Below the pieces are notes generated by a model. That model was given only the letters and a program-made list of their open reading frames with translations, made no database searches and was not told where the DNA came from. The translations under genes and the position numbers were made by a program. A DNA stretch of 36,517 nt from Akkermansia sp. (lineage in GTDB: Bacteria > Verrucomicrobiota > Verrucomicrobiia > Verrucomicrobiales > Akkermansiaceae): contig JALFWB010000045.1 in NCBI GenBank assembly GCA_022787425.1, positions 1-36,517 of the forward strand, read 5' to 3'. Shown here in pieces: positions 31,036-36,517 of this stretch. Position 1 is the first letter of the stretch, and each line of letters opens with the position of its first letter.

Positions 31036-32556
31036 ATGGAAGCAGAGTGCCCCAAATGCCATAAAAAGTTTCAAGGCTCCGGCTCCGCGAACAGCATCTG
31101 TCCGGAGTGCCTGCGCGCAGAGTTCAGCTCTGCCGTGCCCATAACGGCGGAGGAGTCTAAGGAGCTGCGCAACGAGCTGCGCGCCTCAGAGCGCCGCCAG
31201 AAGGCACGGGCCAAGCGCATGAACGATGACTACAACCGGGGGAACATGTTCAACCCCGGGGGCAAACTCTACGCCCTGCTCGCGGTGATGATTTTCGCGT
31301 GCTGTGAGTTTATCTTCATGATCGCGCGCGACAACACGCAGTTCTCCGCCCTGGCTGACCTCTCCCCGGGCATCCGCCGCTGCATCTCCTTCACCGTCTG
31401 CCTGGCATCGGCTTTCCTCATCATCAAATCATCCCGCCGTCATCGCTTGGTGACGATTCCACTGGCCCTCACCCTGATTATGATCGGCTGGGTAACACCG
31501 GAGCTGTGGATCCGGGACAAGGGGGTGGCCTACACGGAAAAACAGCCTACCAAGAAGCAGAATGACAAGCAAGAGGGCACGGTCAAGGAGCAGCAGTACC
31601 GGCTGACGGAGGCGGATTTGGCCCCCTTGGCGCAGTTGCGGAAGGAGCAGCCCCGGCAGACGCACTACGCTGTCTTCCTCCACCGCATGCCCCTGCGGGA
31701 CCGCGATCGCGAGTTGCTGCGGGAGGCCTTCTCCCGCCTGCTGTGCGCGGAGTATACTCAGGCTGCTACCCGTGGCAACGGCGTACTCTACGTCATTGCT
31801 AACAGCCGGGTAGACTCAAACCGCGTCCGGGAGGTAGCCGAGCGCTTCGGCCGCCTCTGCAGGGAAGACAAGGGGGTGGTCGAGGTGGTCTATGATGACG
31901 AAAAGGCCAACATGGTCTGCCGCTATTCCCCCGCCGTACTCTCTACCCCGAGCAATGCCGGCTTCATTCCCGCCAACATGCGCGAGCTTTACTCCGTGGA
32001 TCCGACCCGCGTGCGCTCGGCGGCCCTCGCCTTCCGGGATGCGAACACCAAGGCCATGCGCCACGATGTGCTGGAGGCACTCAGCGAGGTACTGAACGAC
32101 CCTTGGGAGCGCGAGCCGGACACCTACACTGCGCTGGTGGAGGCCCTCGTGGTCTATTCTCCCCCGGGGGACAAGCGAACCTTGGCCTGCTGCATGGCTT
32201 ACTTCAATTCGCAGAACACCTCAAATGTCGTTGTTTCTCCCTTGGTTATCGATGAGTTGGTGCGCCAGCAGCCGGAGAACATGGTGCAGCCGGTGGTGGA
32301 GCACTGGGTCGAGGCCCCGGATGTGTGGGGGCGCTACCTCTCGGCCCTCGGTCAGCGCGCGGAACCGCTCGTGCTGAAGGTGCTGGAGACCACCAACAGC
32401 CTCGGCACCATTAACAACGCTCTCAAGTACCTGCGCCAATACGGCACCACGGCTGCCCTGCCGCAGCTGCGAGCCATGCAGCACCACCCGGACTCCACGG
32501 TGCGCTATTCTGTGGAGACAACCATCACCGCCGTTTCCCGGCGAGAAGCTCACTGA
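31036..32556 (+). CDS. Zinc-ribbon membrane protein with C-terminal helical repeats, function unknown
   Basis: 506 residues. The N-terminus has a zinc-ribbon pattern CPKC...CPEC (C5, C8, C22, C25), then a charged helix. Three membrane segments follow (about 76-97, 113-131, 138-155). The C-terminal 330 residues are soluble; the last 200 look like HEAT/armadillo-type helical repeats, ending LPQLRAMQHHPDSTVRYSVETTI. No enzyme motif was seen. It is 21 nt upstream of the large transglutaminase-like gene and shares its strand, so the two probably form one unit. Confidence 0.75.
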   Translation: MEAECPKCHKKFQGSGSANSICPECLRAEFSSAVPITAEESKELRNELRASERRQKARAKRMNDDYNRGNMFNPGGKLYALLAVMIFACCEFIFMIARDNTQFSALADLSPGIRRCISFTVCLASAFLIIKSSRRHRLVTIPLALTLIMIGWVTPELWIRDKGVAYTEKQPTKKQNDKQEGTVKEQQYRLTEADLAPLAQLRKEQPRQTHYAVFLHRMPLRDRDRELLREAFSRLLCAEYTQAATRGNGVLYVIANSRVDSNRVREVAERFGRLCREDKGVVEVVYDDEKANMVCRYSPAVLSTPSNAGFIPANMRELYSVDPTRVRSAALAFRDANTKAMRHDVLEALSEVLNDPWEREPDTYTALVEALVVYSPPGDKRTLACCMAYFNSQNTSNVVVSPLVIDELVRQQPENMVQPVVEHWVEAPDVWGRYLSALGQRAEPLVLKVLETTNSLGTINNALKYLRQYGTTAALPQLRAMQHHPDSTVRYSVETTITAVSRREAH

Positions 32557-32577
32557 TTTTCCCTCTTATTTTCCGCC

Positions 32578-35247
32578 ATGCTCAAACGTTGCATCGAAGC
32601 CCTGCTCTGCGGCTGCCTGGCCTTTGCCCTCGGTTATTTGGCCTACCCCTTCCTCTGTGCTCCTGCCCCGGAACCCGGCTCGGATGAACCGACCGTTGTG
32701 GTCATTGAAGAGGAGTTCTTTGAGGACGAGCTCTATGATGATGAGGAGGACGAAGATGTGGAGGATGACACCGGTTTGGTGGACTCCGATGCGGATGAGG
32801 CTTGGGTGGAAGATGCTACCGATGATGACGGAGACGCCGAGGAGGAGGAGTCCGTAGATACCCGACTGGCCACGGCTGCGGAGCGCGATGCGTCATCCTA
32901 CATGCCCAAAGAGCCCCCGGTGGAGAAACAGCGTTTCACCGTTATCCCCCAAGTGCCGGATGACCCCGAGCAGGATCGCGTGCCGGAGCCTCTCTCCGAT
33001 GCCAAGTGCAAGCAGCTGGTGCGCGGGGTGGAGAAGCTCGTTGCAGATTTGGTGAAGACGGAGCAGAAGAAGCCGCCCTTCATCGGTAAGGACATCACGC
33101 CGGAAATGTGGAATGACCCCACTGCGCTGCAGCAGAAGCTCACGGAGCGGCTGCTGGGCAAGTTGGGCAAGCTGCAGCAGGAGGATATTCTGAAGGCCTT
33201 GGAGGACCCCGCCGTGCGCTTGGACTTGGCACGCATCACCATCCTCACCAAACTGGGCAAGGATGGGGTCGCGCGGGTCAAGGCCAAGCCAATGGGCCCG
33301 GCCGTTCTCTCCCGTATCTTTGCAGAGGAGGAGTGGGCAGATGGTCTGCTCTACTCCGGTCCCTCGGACAAGATGGAAAAGACGCTCACCAACCTGGCAG
33401 CCATCTATTCGAAGGTTGATAACTTGGTGGATCCCACCCTGCGCCGCATTGCCACCACCACGGCCTCCGAGTTTGCGCGGGAGGGCTGGCCGGAGCAGCA
33501 GATGCTGGATCGCGCCCTGTACTACTACAACAGCGCGCGGGAGGGCAAGCTGAACACGATATTCGATACCCTGCGCTACTGGGAGACCCGCTTCGTGACC
33601 GGTTGCCGGGAGTTCGAGAGCTGGGGCAGCCCGCGTTCCATGGCTTGGCAGCGCGATAATGTGCGCCTGCCCGCTGCGGGTTACCTGGGGGCTTGCAATC
33701 AGGTGCAGTACCGCCTGCGCAATGTGGCGGGTGACTCCGTGTTCTCGAAGGATTACCTCGCCCCTCTGCTCAAGTATACCAACAACACCACCGCTTGGGC
33801 GCACCGTGAGATCGGCGGCGTGTGCGGTGCCTGTTCGCACTACGGGGCCTATGCAGCCTTGGCTGCGGGCATCCCGGCTTCCACGGTGGGTGAGCCGGGT
33901 CACTGTGCTTATTGCGTGCGCGTGGGCAATGAGTGGAAGCTCAGTTACAGTATCTACTGGCAACACGGTTTGCACAAGAATTTCTGGGGTGAGCATTCTT
34001 GGGATTTCCTCATCCTCACCCAGAATCTCTACAGCGATTATCACAAGACCCTGACGGCGGATCGCCTTGCTGCGTTGGCGGATTTCCTGGTCTCTCGCAA
34101 GAAGTACTTGGCGGCTCACGAATGCTACCGCACCGCGCTGGCTGCCCAGCCTCTCAACTGGCCCCTCTGGCTGCGCTACACGGGCTACCTGAAACTGCGT
34201 TGCCCGTCTCAGCTCGATCTCTGGCAGGAGGCGCATGATCTGGCAGTCTCCACCCTCGCGACTACGCATCACGATGCGGCGGCTACGCTCATGGTCAAGT
34301 ATATCTACCCCAACCTTCTGCCCCTGGTGGAGAAGGCGGACCAGCGCAACAAGCTTTTCGCGGCGCTCCTCAATAAGTGCGAGACGCAGGGCAGTAACCG
34401 CTGGGATATCTCGCGCCTCCTCAGTGCGCAGATCGCTACCTTTACCGAGCCCAAGGATCGTCAGGATTACTTCAAGGATACCCTCAAGGAGCTGATGACC
34501 CGCCCGGATTACGCGGCGGCGGCCTTGGCCTGGGGGCTGGAGTATGTGAACAAGCTCGCTAAGACCTCCCCGGAGGCCGCTGCTCAGGCGGAGGAGCTCA
34601 CGGATGCCATGCTCTCCATGATGTCCCGCGCCAATGCGGCCAACAAGTCCTCGGATGCCCTCTGGGCCGCCTTGGGTGAGTGCATCCACACGGCGGAAGA
34701 ATTCGGAGACCGCGCGGTCTTCCAAGCCATCGGTAAACTGGCGCACCGCAAGTTCAAGGATAAATTCTCCAATAAGCGCGCGCGCTTCAAGGCTTTCCCG
34801 GGTACGGTCGTCTCCACTTCCGCCCTTATCAAGACGGCTACCACCGTGGATCCCGGGCAGATGGCGCAGTGCTGCATGCACTGGGCCGTGCTCCAGCGCT
34901 CCGGCGGTTCCATCCCCGGTAAGTTCGAGGGCAATTCCGGTATGGAGCTTCTCCTCCGCCTCCCCTCCGTCGTTCGCGGTGTCGTTGTGCTCAGCGATAA
35001 GCCCCTGGACAAGGAGCGCGCCTTCTACCTCCAGACCTCCTCCGATGGGCAGGAGTGGAAGGATGTGCCCCAAGAGGCCGTCGTCTCCGGTAACTCCATC
35101 CGTGTCGACCTCCGCAAGGCTCCCGTCACCACCCAGCACATCCGCCTTCTCCGCGAGGGCGATAAATACGAGCCCACCATCACCGGCTTCTACGTCTACG
35201 GTAAGGTGATCAAGCCCAAGAAACCCAAGGGCTCCAAGAAGGCATAA
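32578..35247 (+). CDS. Large protein with transglutaminase-like core and C-terminal F5/8C-like domain
   Basis: 889 residues, not matched to a named family. Residues 1-28 form a signal anchor or signal peptide. Residues about 36-100 are extremely acidic (runs of Asp/Glu). About 110-390 is helical. Around 412-455 is a transglutaminase-like core: GGVCGACSHYGAYAALAAGIPA with a nucleophile candidate C416 and the His candidate H442 in GEPGHCAYCV. The usual Asp of the third site (W-x-x-D) is not obvious (WKLSYSIYW). About 480-720 contains helical TPR-like repeats. The last 130 residues resemble an F5/8-type C (discoidin) sandwich, with FYLQTSSDGQEWKDVP and HIRLL strands, usually a glycan-binding fold. 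It may act on envelope proteins or glycoproteins; this is inference. Confidence 0.78.
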   Translation: MLKRCIEALLCGCLAFALGYLAYPFLCAPAPEPGSDEPTVVVIEEEFFEDELYDDEEDEDVEDDTGLVDSDADEAWVEDATDDDGDAEEEESVDTRLATAAERDASSYMPKEPPVEKQRFTVIPQVPDDPEQDRVPEPLSDAKCKQLVRGVEKLVADLVKTEQKKPPFIGKDITPEMWNDPTALQQKLTERLLGKLGKLQQEDILKALEDPAVRLDLARITILTKLGKDGVARVKAKPMGPAVLSRIFAEEEWADGLLYSGPSDKMEKTLTNLAAIYSKVDNLVDPTLRRIATTTASEFAREGWPEQQMLDRALYYYNSAREGKLNTIFDTLRYWETRFVTGCREFESWGSPRSMAWQRDNVRLPAAGYLGACNQVQYRLRNVAGDSVFSKDYLAPLLKYTNNTTAWAHREIGGVCGACSHYGAYAALAAGIPASTVGEPGHCAYCVRVGNEWKLSYSIYWQHGLHKNFWGEHSWDFLILTQNLYSDYHKTLTADRLAALADFLVSRKKYLAAHECYRTALAAQPLNWPLWLRYTGYLKLRCPSQLDLWQEAHDLAVSTLATTHHDAAATLMVKYIYPNLLPLVEKADQRNKLFAALLNKCETQGSNRWDISRLLSAQIATFTEPKDRQDYFKDTLKELMTRPDYAAAALAWGLEYVNKLAKTSPEAAAQAEELTDAMLSMMSRANAANKSSDALWAALGECIHTAEEFGDRAVFQAIGKLAHRKFKDKFSNKRARFKAFPGTVVSTSALIKTATTVDPGQMAQCCMHWAVLQRSGGSIPGKFEGNSGMELLLRLPSVVRGVVVLSDKPLDKERAFYLQTSSDGQEWKDVPQEAVVSGNSIRVDLRKAPVTTQHIRLLREGDKYEPTITGFYVYGKVIKPKKPKGSKKA

Positions 35248-35262
35248 GCTCCCCCCCCACAG

Positions 35263-35300
35263 CGACCTCTCCGCTCTTCCCCCGGAGAGGTCGTTCTGCC
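35263..35300 (+). terminator. Terminator of the transglutaminase-like gene
   Basis: A perfect 11-bp stem (35263-35273 with 35283-35293) and TTCTG tail. The stretch from here to 35508 holds no gene I can support. Confidence 0.7.
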
Positions 35301-35508
35301 ATAAAGTACAGCACGACGTCGGTATGGTGGATACCCAGCGGTAGGTCACGCACCCTCACCGTGTAACGGCGGTGGATGGTTAGGTCGTGATCGCCGCAAC
35401 AGGGACTGTTCTTTGCAAGGCTAAATGCACCATATGACGTAATTATTGACTTGTCTCCTTCTTCTTCCGAAAATGAAATCCAAAGGCTCTTGTTTTATTG
35501 CGGGATGA

Positions 35509-36339
35509 TTAACCTCCGAATATTGCGCGTGGATAACAATTTATCCACATGGCATGGACGTCGACATCTTCCTGCTTGAGGTCAGATAAAGGAGTTCCCT
35601 TCGGCAGAAAACGATGGATCAGACGGTTCGCGTTTTCGTTGCTTCCTCGCTCGGAAGCACAGTAGGTATGCGCATAGTAGAGAGTAGTCCTCGGCCCCTC
35701 GCCCAGACATGACTTGACAATGCCCTCGGCATCCAAGAACTCGCATCCATTATCGCAGGTGATCGACTTGAAAATCTCTTTGAAACGCTCGCCGTAGAAT
35801 TGCTCCAAGAGATCAAGCCCGGCACAGACGCTTGCTGACGTCTTGTCCTTCATCACAAGGATATGTTCAGCACGGGTTTGACGCTCCGTGAGAACCAGCA
35901 AGACCCCCTTTGTGCCTCGGGGGCCGACGACCGTGTCCATCTCATGATGTCCGAATTCTTCTCGGCTGTTAATAACATCTGGTCTCTGCTCAATGCTCAC
36001 CCCGCGAAGGTTGTTGTGTGCCAAGCGTTTACGGACACTCTCCCTGCGGGGGTTGTGAGGACCCTGAACCATCTGATCCGGCAAGACCGGAAACCCATAA
36101 AGGTAAACGTAGTTATAGAGTATTCTCTGACTGACTCGCACGTCAACGCCATCTTGAATGAGGCGTTGACGTGCGGTGGAGATGTAGTATTTGCGGTCGA
36201 TGATGAGCTCTTTGAACTTTGCAACCAGTGCATGGTCGCAACCGATCTTAAGATTCGGGCCCTTAGCCGTCATGTTCTCCGCGTGCCGTTCGGAGGCAAA
36301 GTCGGCTGAGTAGGTCCAGAACTCCCTGCGCACTTTCAT
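35509..36339 (-). pseudogene. IS30-family transposase remnant
   Basis: 276 residues. The DDE catalytic core of the IS30 family is intact: GHHEMDTVVG (first Asp), SITCDNGCEF (second Asp) and SERGSNENANRLIHRFLPKGT (Glu). The N-terminal helix-turn-helix region is missing; upstream of the first Met the frame meets a stop after five codons. The C-terminus ends WINCYPRAIFGG at a stop, where IS30 proteins usually continue for another 15-30 residues, so a nonsense change is likely. A DNA-binding-deficient remnant is the best reading. An alternative is a short divergent family member that uses the Met at 36339. Confidence 0.78.
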
Positions 36340-36340
36340 C

Positions 36341-36409
36341 CTGCAGCGCGCGGACTACTCCGCCCCCGACGAATACCACGCCGAGGCCGCCGAAAAGCAG
36401 GAGCCATAA
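36341..36409 (+). pseudogene. C-terminal coding fragment of a lost plus-strand gene
   Basis: A GC-rich, protein-like frame (LQRADYSAPDEYHAEAAEKQEP, then TAA at 36407-36409) begins exactly where the transposase remnant starts. It may be the tail of a gene cut by the rearrangement. Too short to identify. Confidence 0.3.
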
Positions 36410-36470
36410 CGGGCCGGGCCTGCATCGGATAGCTCTCGGAACTTCGGTAAGGCTTCCCCCGCAGAATCAA

Positions 36471-36517
36471 GAAAGCCCCCGCCCTTGCGAGCGGAGGCTC
36501 CTAACCTACATTTACCG
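36471..36517 (-). terminator. Inverted copy of the PEP-CTERM gene terminator module
   Basis: The reverse complement begins CGGTAAATGTA (36507-36517) and continues with an 11-bp stem and GCAA-type loop (36474-36499), ending CTTTCTT. It closely matches 18672-18714. It probably ends a minus-strand gene that lies beyond the right edge, perhaps another PEP-CTERM gene. Confidence 0.75.

Noticed and set aside
32893..35349. 818-codon open frame on the minus strand opposite the transglutaminase-like gene
   Set aside because: It is an antisense shadow of a GC-rich gene; the plus-strand frame has a signal anchor, domains, a terminator and tight spacing to its neighbour.
1..36517. CRISPR arrays, toxin-antitoxin pairs, rRNA genes
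   Set aside because: No regularly spaced repeats, no paired small genes of known type and no rRNA signatures were seen.

Overview
The window reads as a chromosomal stretch of a Gram-negative, LPS-bearing bacterium, most likely a Verrucomicrobiota of the Akkermansia type. Reasons: a small exported protein with a C-terminal PEP-CTERM sorting tail (PEP, hydrophobic helix, RRRRK), an LpxL-like acyltransferase joined to a GT9 domain, several putative lipoproteins, a mostly GC-rich backbone with AT-richer islands, and good -35/-10 promoters combined with an almost complete lack of Shine-Dalgarno sequences. The genus is an inference.

Layout. 1-1070: an MBOAT O-acyltransferase gene (minus strand) cut by the edge of a probable insertion sequence. 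1257-5451: a lipoprotein D,D-carboxypeptidase, then a three-gene unit (membrane protein, lipoprotein, LpxL/GT9 fusion). 5452-8024: an AT-richer island with an OafA-type acyltransferase/SGNH gene, bounded by 62-bp direct repeats of the 3' end of the ankyrin-repeat gene at 8025-8852. 8974-17233: a tightly packed minus-strand run transcribed from one promoter at 17244-17272: argC, an NtrC-type response regulator, a GT-C-like membrane protein, xseB, dxs, a TPR protein and recO. 17266-17925: a divergent tRNA-Pro(GGG) gene followed by unusual tRNA-derived inverted and direct repeats, a highly structured element, and the second copy of an inverted-repeat-bounded intergenic element also found upstream of the OafA-type gene. 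17926-19938: the PEP-CTERM protein, an IS481-type deletion derivative and a chagasin-like protease inhibitor. 20074-26232: htpG, nrdA-nrdB (class Ia ribonucleotide reductase) and a MerR regulator behind a 38-nt palindrome. 26320-30275: a NodB-type polysaccharide deacetylase, a CobA-HemD fusion and HemA, apparently one operon. 30367-35247: three unrecognised envelope-type proteins, including an 889-residue protein with a transglutaminase-like core and a C-terminal F5/8C-like region. 35509-36517: an IS30-type transposase remnant and an inverted copy of the terminator module that follows the PEP-CTERM gene.

How it works together. The conserved genes cover housekeeping (isoprenoid precursors, arginine, deoxynucleotides, tetrapyrroles, protein folding, recombination). 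The accessory genes concentrate on the cell envelope: two O-acyltransferases, an LPS acyltransferase/glycosyltransferase fusion, a GT-C protein, a deacetylase and a sorted surface protein. The AT-rich acyltransferase island, IS fragments, paired repeats and possible invertible element suggest that surface-glycan decoration is the variable trait here. I found no rRNA, CRISPR array or intact prophage.
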